Shown one piece after another: positions 6,620 to 12,764 of a stretch of 17,846 bases of DNA (within the stretch, counting starts at the first letter, position 1; every line of letters begins with the position of its first letter). The stretch comes from CAYJXK01 sp964374115. GTDB lineage: Bacteria > Patescibacteriota > Patescibacteriia > Magasanikbacterales > UBA922. Location: the NCBI GenBank assembly GCA_964374115.1, contig CAYJXK010000016.1, positions 1 to 17,846 on the forward strand. The letters are read 5' to 3'. The notes beneath the pieces are model-generated. The model worked only from the letters and a program-made list of their open reading frames with translations, was not told the DNA's origin and did no database searches. A program made the position numbers and the translations under genes.

Positions 6620-7929
6620 ATTTTTTTCAATTCTTCTCTCACCACCATTCTATCATCCCACGGCGATGTTTTTCCGTCCACCATGATGGACTGCTCACTG
6701 CCTTTTCCAGTAATCAATACCAGATCATTTGGTTTCGCGAGCTCAAGCGCTTTTCTGATGCCTTCGCGTCGGTCAACGATGGGAAAAAGATTTTCATTTC
6801 TTTTTTTCCCAGATGATTCAGACGCGCGCGCGATGTCTTCAATAATTTCCATTGGATCGTCTTCGTACGGATCCACATTACTGACAATAACATAATCAGC
6901 GAGATTTCCCGCGATCTCACCCATGGCTGGTCGTTTCGTTTTGTCTCGTCCACCACCCTCAGCGCCGAGAAGCACAATAATCTTTTCTTCTTCTTGGACC
7001 ATTTTTTTTGCAGAAGTAAGAAGAGCGGTCATGCTTTGTTTTTCATGCGCATAGTCTACAATAATACGGAATGGCTGTCCCTCCTGAATACGTTCCATCC
7101 GGCCAGGAATGAGGGAAATATCTTTGAGTCCTTTTCGAATTGCGTCATCAGCAATACCGAGCGCTTTCGAAACGCCCACCGCGGCAAGGGCATTTGGGAC
7201 GTTGAATGAGCCGAGAATGTGAAAAACATAGGGCTCACTCAAAGGAAAAAGGCGAAAAGAGACGCCATCTTCAATATCTTGAATATCCATGGCACGAATA
7301 TCCGCGCCTTCACGTGTTCCATACGTTATTTTTTTATCTGAGGGAAACGCAAGAAAATAATTTTTTTCCGGACTATCAAAATTTGCGAGAATTACTTTTT
7401 CAATTCGTTTTCCATCGATGTATTTTTGATGTTTTGAAAGGGACGCAAATAATTTTCCTTTCATCATGCGATATGTTTCAAAACTTCCGCCATGCGATGG
7501 GAGATGCTCCGGGGTCAAATTAGTAAATAAGCCAATATCATAAAAAATGCCCGCATGCCGCCACTGTTTGATGCCTTCAGATGTGGTTTCAATAATACAA
7601 TGTGTGCAGCCAGCTTCTTTCATCTCTTTCATTATTCTCTGAATATGGAATCGGCCAGGCATGGTCATGTGAAAATGATTGAGTGACTCCTCATCTTTGC
7701 CAATTCGAATGTTTGCGGTACTGATAAGACCAGTGTTGCATCCTCCAGCGGACAAGCACGACCAAATAAAATTCGCAGTCGTTGTTTTTCCTTTTGTGCC
7801 GGTGACACCAATCACAATCATTGATCGCGATGGATAAAGATAGCGAAGTGCCGCAAGATGAGCGATGCAAAAGTGGTAGAGGGAGAGGAGCCATGGCGGG
7901 AGAATTTTTTTGTATTGCATATACATCAT
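6616..7929 (-). CDS. MurE-like Mur ligase with shortened N-terminal domain
   Basis: This 437-residue protein has the Mur ligase P-loop GTKGKTTT (44-51), then MTMPGRFHIQ, ETTSEG, FTNLTPEHL, a GSFNVPNALAA segment, DYAHEKQSM and GAEGGGRDKTKRP. This is the central plus C-terminal MurE organisation. Only about 43 residues precede the P-loop, starting with a hydrophobic helix, whereas E. coli MurE has about 110 forming the UDP-MurNAc-dipeptide-binding domain. The third-residue recognition motif (DNPR in meso-DAP enzymes) reads VDPY here, so amino-acid specificity is uncertain. The ATG at 7929 is chosen because it overlaps the upstream gene's TGA as ATGA; other in-frame ATGs lie at 7926 and 7920. 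It is part of the mraY operon. Expected role: adding the third residue of the peptidoglycan stem. Confidence 0.86.
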   Translation of the reverse strand: MMYMQYKKILPPWLLSLYHFCIAHLAALRYLYPSRSMIVIGVTGTKGKTTTANFIWSCLSAGGCNTGLISTANIRIGKDEESLNHFHMTMPGRFHIQRIMKEMKEAGCTHCIIETTSEGIKQWRHAGIFYDIGLFTNLTPEHLPSHGGSFETYRMMKGKLFASLSKHQKYIDGKRIEKVILANFDSPEKNYFLAFPSDKKITYGTREGADIRAMDIQDIEDGVSFRLFPLSEPYVFHILGSFNVPNALAAVGVSKALGIADDAIRKGLKDISLIPGRMERIQEGQPFRIIVDYAHEKQSMTALLTSAKKMVQEEEKIIVLLGAEGGGRDKTKRPAMGEIAGNLADYVIVSNVDPYEDDPMEIIEDIARASESSGKKRNENLFPIVDRREGIRKALELAKPNDLVLITGKGSEQSIMVDGKTSPWDDRMVVREELKKI

Positions 7930-8594
7930 GTATGATATGTCAAAATCTGTTTTAGTCTGTCGAGATCTGTGTTCCATCTCTCTCCATCAAACCACTCCAA
8001 CCCCTCAAACTGTAGTTTATACACATCGGTTGGTCGAGTGGCAGAGCCGAGATAGACGTACTTTTTTCCTTGTTCTTTGGCCCATAGAATGGCTTTCAGC
8101 ATCATACCCATGCCGGTATGAGGAGTGAATTTTGAATTTTGAATTTTGAGTTGGTAAAAAGGATAGGCATAGTGAAGGAGGGAGGGGGTCTCAAAAGCGA
8201 TGCAATAGCCGACCTCGATTTCTTTCACGTGGTAACACAATAACACATTAACATTACTCTTCTTTTCATCTGTCAACAATTCCTTCACTTTATTCGCGCT
8301 AAACGTACCAGCGCCAAATTTAGTTTCATAAAAATCTTTTGCGAGTTTGCCTATTTTCCAGTCGTAATTGCTCATTGGCAATTGGCCATTGATCATATGT
8401 ATGTTTTCTGTTTTTCGAAGAATTCTTCGGTTTTCACTGGTAAGATTGAATTTGGAAAGATCAATCCGGAGGCTTCTCGTCTGGTTCATCACTCCTTTCT
8501 GAACTCGTGTAAAAAGATAGCCACGATCGTACATGGTTTCTCTATTTTTAGCTGAAGAACCAGTAATGGTTTGGGTGTTCCAGGATAGATACAT
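7926..8594 (-). CDS. Arginyl/leucyl-tRNA-protein transferase-like (ATE/Bpt) GNAT-fold protein
   Basis: This 222-residue protein resembles the Bpt/ATE aminoacyl-tRNA-protein transferases. MYDRGYLFTRV (21-31), LRIDLSKF, then SENRRILRKTE (53-63) parallel the Bpt N-terminal half, but the paired Cys of Bpt are missing. YPFYQL, then GMGMMLKAILWAKEQGKKYVY followed by LG (161-183), and YKLQFEGLEWFDGERW match the C-terminal GNAT-like half. Those enzymes move an amino acid from tRNA to protein N-termini. FemX/MurM peptidoglycan bridge enzymes share the same fold class. Located between mraY and the MurE-like gene, this one may act on a wall precursor; that is inference. Two coding repeats (8366-8394, 8127-8147) add low-complexity stretches. 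ATG 8594 is preferred; a TTG at 8609 would overlap mraY. Confidence 0.78.
   Translation of the reverse strand: MYLSWNTQTITGSSAKNRETMYDRGYLFTRVQKGVMNQTRSLRIDLSKFNLTSENRRILRKTENIHMINGQLPMSNYDWKIGKLAKDFYETKFGAGTFSANKVKELLTDEKKSNVNVLLCYHVKEIEVGYCIAFETPSLLHYAYPFYQLKIQNSKFTPHTGMGMMLKAILWAKEQGKKYVYLGSATRPTDVYKLQFEGLEWFDGERWNTDLDRLKQILTYHT
8127..8147. repeat. Three tandem 7-bp units within the ATE-like gene
   Basis: GAATTTT is repeated three times exactly (8127-8133, 8134-8140, 8141-8147). On the coding strand it produces the stretch KIQNSKF (150-156) between two conserved blocks. Because 21 bp is a multiple of three, the frame is kept. Confidence 0.85.
8366..8394. repeat. Degenerate 7-bp ATTGGCN repeats within the ATE-like gene
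   Basis: ATTGGCA (8374-8380), ATTGGCC (8381-8387) and ATTGATC (8388-8394), preceded by AATTGCTC, encode the MINGQLPMSN stretch (67-76). The same ATTGG/CCAAT words occur in the leader of the LysW-like gene, suggesting one dispersed short-repeat family. Confidence 0.7.
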
Positions 8595-8595
8595 A

Positions 8596-9726
8596 TCAAT
8601 ACAGCGCAATCCACACTCCCACCATCACAACCGCTGCGTGCACCACCCAAAATCGCATGACTGTCTTTTCTTCACTCCATCCATGAAGTTCAAAATGATG
8701 GTGGAGCGGCGCCATTTTGAAAATACGGCGACCCAGGATATAGCGGCCCATAACCTGCATGATGACACTCACGAGCTCGAGATAAAAAATAAATCCAAAA
8801 AATGGGAGGAGTAGCATCCGATTGATCACAATCACATTAATTGCAAGAAGCGCCCCAAGGCCGAGCGATCCCACATCGCCCATCTGAAATCGAGCAGGTC
8901 GAATATTGAAATAAGTGTAGGTGAGAAGCGATCCGACCGTTGTCGCATTCAAAATCATAATTTCTGAATATCCATCGATCCATGAAAGAATGGTGAGTGC
9001 TCCAAATGTGATAATGAGTGCCCCGCCTGCCAGGCCATCCATGCCATCAGCCACATTCACCGCATTTGCCGTAAACATCACAAAGAAAATTATCAGTGCA
9101 ATAATCCAGATATCAATATTGATATATCCGTCAAATGGAATAAAAATAGTCCGCCAATGCGCGCCGAGTTTTCCATAGATCCACCACGCGGTAAATGCGC
9201 CAGCCAAAAACTGGAGGATGAGTTTTTCATGTACATGGACACTGCGACCCGGATGCGATCCAAGCCAGAGAGATAGTCGTTTAAACGCGGCCCACGGGAA
9301 TGTGAGCGCGAGCCACATGCGATATGTCCAATCTTTGTGCACGCGAATCAGACGGAGTACGTGTCCAAGTTTTCGGATTCGTCTTTTGTGACCATAGACA
9401 TGAAGAATATCATCGGTTGCGCCAAGAAGAGCTGAGAGAAGCATGACGCCAATCGGGACCCACGTGAAGCGCCGTTCCCAATTGAAAACATATGTCATGA
9501 GAGCGACAGTAACGATCACCAGGAGTCCGCCCATGATAGGCACGCCGACTTTTCCTTTGCGACCATCAAGATTCAGTGTTGGGTCAAAATCAGCACTTCG
9601 TGTAAGACGAAAGGAATATAGCGCCTTGATCAAAAAAGGTGCCCACAGAAAGGAAAGAAGACACGCAAGAATGCCATATCCGATGGCGGTTTTCAGAAGA
9701 AGGATGCTCTCGATAGGGAGTTGCAT
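8596..9726 (-). CDS. mraY: Phospho-N-acetylmuramoyl-pentapeptide-transferase (MraY) with a cytosolic insertion
   Basis: This polytopic membrane enzyme (376 residues) moves phospho-MurNAc-pentapeptide from UDP to undecaprenyl phosphate, forming lipid I. Visible motifs are VGVPIMGG (60-67), GATDD (102-106), NAVNVADGMDGLAGG (221-235), MGDVGSLGLG (282-291) and PLHHHFE (340-346). Two features are odd. The Lys of the usual DDxxK motif reads His109. Also, the link from that Asp pair to the next conserved Lys (Lys168 in HEKLILQF) is about 62 residues rather than about 17, giving a roughly 45-residue basic, Trp-rich insertion. It is the first gene of the minus-strand wall operon, with the next ATG two bases after its TGA begins to end. 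Its own promoter leaves a leader of only about 8 nt. Confidence 0.93.
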   Translation of the reverse strand: MQLPIESILLLKTAIGYGILACLLSFLWAPFLIKALYSFRLTRSADFDPTLNLDGRKGKVGVPIMGGLLVIVTVALMTYVFNWERRFTWVPIGVMLLSALLGATDDILHVYGHKRRIRKLGHVLRLIRVHKDWTYRMWLALTFPWAAFKRLSLWLGSHPGRSVHVHEKLILQFLAGAFTAWWIYGKLGAHWRTIFIPFDGYINIDIWIIALIIFFVMFTANAVNVADGMDGLAGGALIITFGALTILSWIDGYSEIMILNATTVGSLLTYTYFNIRPARFQMGDVGSLGLGALLAINVIVINRMLLLPFFGFIFYLELVSVIMQVMGRYILGRRIFKMAPLHHHFELHGWSEEKTVMRFWVVHAAVVMVGVWIALY

Positions 9727-9740
9727 AGTGAGTAAAAGGG

Positions 9741-9769
9741 AGTATAAAGAAGAAATATGAGAAAATCAA
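9741..9769 (-). promoter_or_regulatory. Promoter of the mraY operon
   Basis: Read on the minus strand, TTGATT (9769-9764), a 17-bp spacer and TATACT (9746-9741) form a good sigma70-type promoter. Transcription would start near 9734, leaving about 8 nt before the mraY ATG, so initiation is almost leaderless. It is back to back with the rpmG promoter. Confidence 0.75.
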
Positions 9770-9775
9770 CTTTCC

Positions 9776-9804
9776 TTGACAATTTCTTCCCAATTTTCTA
9801 TAAT
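9776..9804 (+). promoter_or_regulatory. Consensus sigma70 promoter of rpmG
   Basis: TTGACA (9776-9781), exactly 17 bp, then TATAAT (9799-9804): a perfect consensus promoter. Transcription from about 9811 leaves a leader of about 23 nt to the rpmG ATG. Its -35 box lies 6 bp from that of the divergent mraY promoter. Confidence 0.92.
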
Positions 9805-9833
9805 CATTTTTGCCATTGTTTTTCCTATTTTAT

Positions 9834-9989
9834 ATGTCCCAAGATAACATGATCAAACTCGAATGCAGTGATTGTCACCGCGTGACCCACCATTCCAAAA
9901 AGAACAAAAAGAAATTGAAAGATCGGCTGGTGTTGAAGAAATTTTGCGATCATTGCGATCATCATACCGACCACAAAGAGACAAAGTGA
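9834..9989 (+). CDS. rpmG: 50S ribosomal protein L33
   Basis: This 51-residue protein of the large ribosomal subunit is small and very basic. It has CxxC pairs at Cys11/Cys14 and Cys38/Cys41 (zinc-binding form of L33), the central Lys-rich KKNKKKLKDRLVLKKFC stretch, and the characteristic C-terminal HKETK. Length is normal for L33. The start is fixed by the consensus promoter upstream and by the family N-terminus (IKLECSDC). A terminator begins 18 nt after the TGA. A tRNA-Trp gene follows; rpmG, tRNA-Trp and secE are neighbours in many bacteria, but secE is absent here. Longer frames overlapping this stretch are not genes. Confidence 0.93.
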   Translation: MSQDNMIKLECSDCHRVTHHSKKNKKKLKDRLVLKKFCDHCDHHTDHKETK

Positions 9990-10006
9990 TTAAGTATTTT
10001 TACGGG

Positions 10007-10037
10007 CAGGGCTCTATTTCGGAGTCTTGTTTTTTTT
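10007..10037 (+). terminator. Rho-independent terminator after rpmG
   Basis: CAGGGCTC (10007-10014) pairs with GAGTCTTG (10022-10029), including two G-U pairs, around a 7-nt loop. Eight T residues (10030-10037) follow immediately. Confidence 0.82.
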
Positions 10038-10055
10038 GGAAGAAAAAAGTACAAT
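10028..10055 (+). promoter_or_regulatory. Candidate promoter for tRNA-Trp
   Basis: TTGTTT (10028-10033), a 16-bp spacer and TACAAT (10050-10055) would start transcription near 10062, about 14 nt before the tRNA. It overlaps the T tract of the rpmG terminator. The match is moderate. Confidence 0.4.
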
Positions 10056-10075
10056 ATGAATATCGATTTCAACAT

Positions 10076-10146
10076 GGGCGCGTCGTATAATGGTAGTACT
10101 TCGGTCTCCAAAACCGAATGCGTAGGTTCGATTCCTACCGCGCCTG
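10076..10146 (+). tRNA. trnW: tRNA-Trp (anticodon CCA)
   Basis: All four arms fold. The acceptor is GGGCGCG (10076-10082) with CGCGCCT (10139-10145), including one terminal G-U pair. The D stem starts at 10085 with a GG-containing loop. The anticodon stem TCGGT/ACCGA closes loop CTCCAAA, with anticodon CCA at 10108-10110. The T stem GTAGG/CCTAC closes loop TTCGATT. G10146 is the discriminator, as expected for bacterial tRNA-Trp. The 3' CCA is not encoded, so it must be added by a nucleotidyltransferase. Confidence 0.96.
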
Positions 10147-10186
10147 CACTATTCGTTTTCGCAACATAATAAACGAGTCATCGTGG

Positions 10187-10217
10187 AAACAAAGCACAAC
10201 TACGGGCTTTGTTTTTT
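10187..10217 (+). terminator. Rho-independent terminator after tRNA-Trp
   Basis: AAACAAAGC (10187-10195) pairs with GCTTTGTTT (10206-10214) around a 10-nt loop, and the second arm merges into a T run to 10217. It separates the tRNA from the ABC transporter gene. Confidence 0.86.
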
Positions 10218-10231
10218 CTTCGCTTTCTTTT

Positions 10232-10240
10232 TGGTATAAT
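10232..10240 (+). promoter_or_regulatory. Extended -10 promoter of the ABC transporter gene
   Basis: TGGTATAAT combines the TGn extension with a perfect -10 hexamer. No good -35 box is seen, which is usual for extended -10 promoters. The start near 10247 leaves about 8 nt before the ATG, so the mRNA would be nearly leaderless. Confidence 0.62.
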
Positions 10241-10254
10241 GAAAAAAGAAGTAT

Positions 10255-12021
10255 ATGAGAAATAACCCCATCATTTTTTTATTTCGAAAACTGTGGCAAT
10301 ACTCAGAAAGCAATAAGAAAGGTGTTGTTTTATTTTTTGTGCTTTTTTTGTTTGCAGATGTGATCTGGCTTCTTGAGCCTGTCGTCGTTGCAAAAATTTT
10401 GAATAGCGTCCAAGAGAAAGGTGTGACGAAAGAAACACTCCCAACCCTTGCACTTTATCTTTCTTTTTTCATTGGTATTGTATTCATGGGCTGGGTATTT
10501 CACGGACCAGCTCGGGTCATCGAAACCAAAAACGCATTTTTCGTGCGCGCGAATTACAGGAAGTATCTTTTGGATGGCGTGATGGCACTTCCGGCATCAT
10601 GGCATACCGATCATCATTCGGGTGACACGATTGACAAAATAGAAAAAGGAACCAGGGCATTGTATCAATTTGCAGGAAACAGCTTTACCATCATCGATGT
10701 CGTCGTGCGGTTTATCGTGGCATATGGTGTGCTTGTTTATTTTAATATTCATACGAGCTATATTGTTTTGGGGATGATGACGCTCACCGTCACTATGATC
10801 TTGAAATTTGACAAACGCCTTATTGCGCAACTTTCTCAGGTGTATAGAATGGAAAATACGATATCAGCAAAAATTTTTGATGTGATCAGCAATATCACAA
10901 CGGTCATTATTCTTCGCATTGAAACACTGGTATCGAAGGCAATTTTTAAAAAAATCATGCAGCCATTTGGTCTGTATGTCAAAGAAAGAAAACTCAATGA
11001 AATAAAATGGTTTTTGGTCGCCATGTGCGGCTCGTTCACCCTCTTTCTTGTCATGTTTTCTTATTTGTTTGTGAATGTGCGAACAGGAAAAGTGATCCTC
11101 ATCGGCACCCTATATCTTCTCTATGAATACGTGAGTAAAATCGTAAGTATTTTCTATAATTTTGCGTACATGTACGGGGACATGATGGAGCAAAAGACCG
11201 CTGTTATGAATGCTGAGGAAGTCGCAAAAGAATTCAAAGAAAAAAGGTTTGTGGATGAAGTCGTGTTTCCACCGACGTGGAGTACTCTTGATGTAGAAAA
11301 ACTCACATTTTCCTATCATTCTGAGGAAGGAGGAGATCTCCACCTTGATCGCGTGTCTTTTTCGATTCATCGAGGAGAAAAAATCGCGTTTATTGGGGAT
11401 AGTGGGAGTGGAAAAACCACGATGCTGAAACTCATGCGTGGGCTCTATAGTCCGCGTAGAGTCGCTTGTACCCTTGATGGGGTTATTCTTCCCCATGGAT
11501 TTTTTTCCATCAGTTTGAATATTGCTTTAATCCCTCAGGATCCAGAAATTTTTGCGACGACGATTCTCGAGAATATTACCGTGGGCGTCCCTCATACCGT
11601 CGAGTATATTCGACGGTTTACCGATATAGCAAAATTGACTGAGGTGGTGGAGAGATTGCCAAAAAAATTTCACTCTTCCATTGTAGAAAAAGGAGTCAAT
11701 TTGAGCGGTGGTGAAAAACAGCGGCTTGCGCTCGCGCGCGGACTTCTGGCATCGGTCGACAAAGAAATCATCCTGCTCGATGAGCCGACAAGCAGTGTGG
11801 ATTCGAGGAATGAACGGTTGATTTATGAAAATATTTTCAACGCGTTCAAAGGAAAAGTCATTATTTCTTCTGTTCATCGTCTGCATCTCCTCCCAATGTT
11901 CAATACCATATATTTTTTTCGTGAAGGCAAGATCATTGCCTCTGGTTCGTTTGAAATGCTTCTGACCACATCGGAAGATTTCCACGCATTGTGGGAGAAG
12001 TATAACAAGTCACAGAAGTGA
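10255..12021 (+). CDS. ABC exporter half-transporter (membrane + ATPase fusion)
   Basis: This 588-residue protein joins an N-terminal six-helix-type transmembrane domain (about 20-310) to a C-terminal ATPase. Walker A is GDSGSGKT (381-388), the Q-loop is PQDP (Gln428), the signature is LSGGEKQR (483-490), Walker B is IILLDE (505-510) and the H-loop His is 541. It has the complete catalytic set of type-IV exporters and would work as a dimer. Cargo cannot be read from the sequence; lipid, peptide or drug export are all possible. The insert between Walker A and the Q-loop is rather short. It has its own promoter and no partner ABC gene nearby. No strong terminator follows, so some read-through into the MgtE-like gene is possible. 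Confidence 0.9.
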   Translation: MRNNPIIFLFRKLWQYSESNKKGVVLFFVLFLFADVIWLLEPVVVAKILNSVQEKGVTKETLPTLALYLSFFIGIVFMGWVFHGPARVIETKNAFFVRANYRKYLLDGVMALPASWHTDHHSGDTIDKIEKGTRALYQFAGNSFTIIDVVVRFIVAYGVLVYFNIHTSYIVLGMMTLTVTMILKFDKRLIAQLSQVYRMENTISAKIFDVISNITTVIILRIETLVSKAIFKKIMQPFGLYVKERKLNEIKWFLVAMCGSFTLFLVMFSYLFVNVRTGKVILIGTLYLLYEYVSKIVSIFYNFAYMYGDMMEQKTAVMNAEEVAKEFKEKRFVDEVVFPPTWSTLDVEKLTFSYHSEEGGDLHLDRVSFSIHRGEKIAFIGDSGSGKTTMLKLMRGLYSPRRVACTLDGVILPHGFFSISLNIALIPQDPEIFATTILENITVGVPHTVEYIRRFTDIAKLTEVVERLPKKFHSSIVEKGVNLSGGEKQRLALARGLLASVDKEIILLDEPTSSVDSRNERLIYENIFNAFKGKVIISSVHRLHLLPMFNTIYFFREGKIIASGSFEMLLTTSEDFHALWEKYNKSQK

Positions 12022-12055
12022 CCGTCATGAGACTATGTCCTTTTAAGCATTTTTT

Positions 12056-12064
12056 TGTTATACT
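12056..12064 (+). promoter_or_regulatory. Candidate extended -10 promoter upstream of the MgtE-like gene
   Basis: TGTTATACT matches an extended -10 element, with no convincing -35 box. A start near 12071 would give a leader of about 76 nt, unusually long for this window. That leader contains a 26-codon frame (12095-12175) that overlaps the gene start. Confidence 0.45.
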
Positions 12065-12146
12065 CCATACGTCTGAGTTTGCCCATCTGTTTTTATGTAT
12101 GAACTCATAGCGAGCGTGCCAGACATGAAAACTGGCTACAAGTTGT

Positions 12147-12701
12147 ATGAAAGACACAAAAATTCAATATGCTGACGATGATACAACATCGGTAAAACGT
12201 CTCATGCAGATGAGACTGCCTTCGCTGGCTCTTGGACTTTTGTTAGGTATTTTTCTTTCTTTTGTGACATCGAATTTTGAAGAAGTGCTTACGAAGAATA
12301 TTCGAGTTGCTTTTTTTATTCCCTTCATTGTTTATATGGCTGACGCCGTCGGGACTCAGACGCAAAATATTTACGCGAGAGATCTCAAAACTGGAAAAGC
12401 AAGCTTTAAAAAATACCTTTTGAAAGAGACTATTTTGGGAATTATTTTTGGTGGATTATCGGCAGTCATGAGCGCTTCCATTATCATAATATGGTTTGGA
12501 TCAGTCGAACTCATGTTTGCTGTCTCTCTTTCAATGTTTGGCGCAATCGCCTTGGCGCCTGTTGTCGCCTTGCTGGTGACAGAATTACTCCAATTGGAGC
12601 ATCTGGATCCGGCAGTCGGCGCCGGACCGATCGCGACCGTGATCCAGGATACACTGAGCGTTTTCATCTATGGATTTATTGCGAGCCTGATTGTGCTGTG
12701 A
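12147..12701 (+). CDS. MgtE-type divalent cation transporter, membrane domain only
   Basis: This 184-residue protein matches the five-helix membrane domain of MgtE Mg2+ transporters: RLPSLALGLLLGIFLS at the start, FFIPFIVYMADAVGTQTQ at the pore motif (GTQ retained; Ala-Asp where Gly-Asn is common), and DPAVGAGPIATVIQDTLSVFIYG at the end. Full MgtE (about 450 residues) also has a cytosolic N domain and CBS pair that close the channel when Mg2+ is high. These are missing and no fragment of them is visible upstream, so flux would need other control. It probably dimerises in the membrane. Its start region (GCTACAAGTTGTATGAAA) closely matches that of the glycoside hydrolase gene. It is followed by a glycosyltransferase gene 63 nt downstream. 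Confidence 0.85.
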   Translation: MKDTKIQYADDDTTSVKRLMQMRLPSLALGLLLGIFLSFVTSNFEEVLTKNIRVAFFIPFIVYMADAVGTQTQNIYARDLKTGKASFKKYLLKETILGIIFGGLSAVMSASIIIIWFGSVELMFAVSLSMFGAIALAPVVALLVTELLQLEHLDPAVGAGPIATVIQDTLSVFIYGFIASLIVL

Positions 12702-12764
12702 TGTTATTGACAGAATAATCCCCATGCCCGATCGGCCTACGGACGAGCAAATCAATGTAACAAT

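Noticed and set aside
9872..10090. 72-codon plus-strand frame overlapping rpmG
   Set aside because: It is in a different frame from the clear L33 gene and runs through a terminator into the tRNA.
12095..12175. 26-codon frame in the MgtE-like leader as a gene
   Set aside because: Too short to judge, and its middle matches the repeated leader word; kept only as a possible upstream frame.
12707..12712. TTGACA as a -35 box for the glycosyltransferase gene
   Set aside because: No -10-like hexamer exists 15-19 bp downstream.
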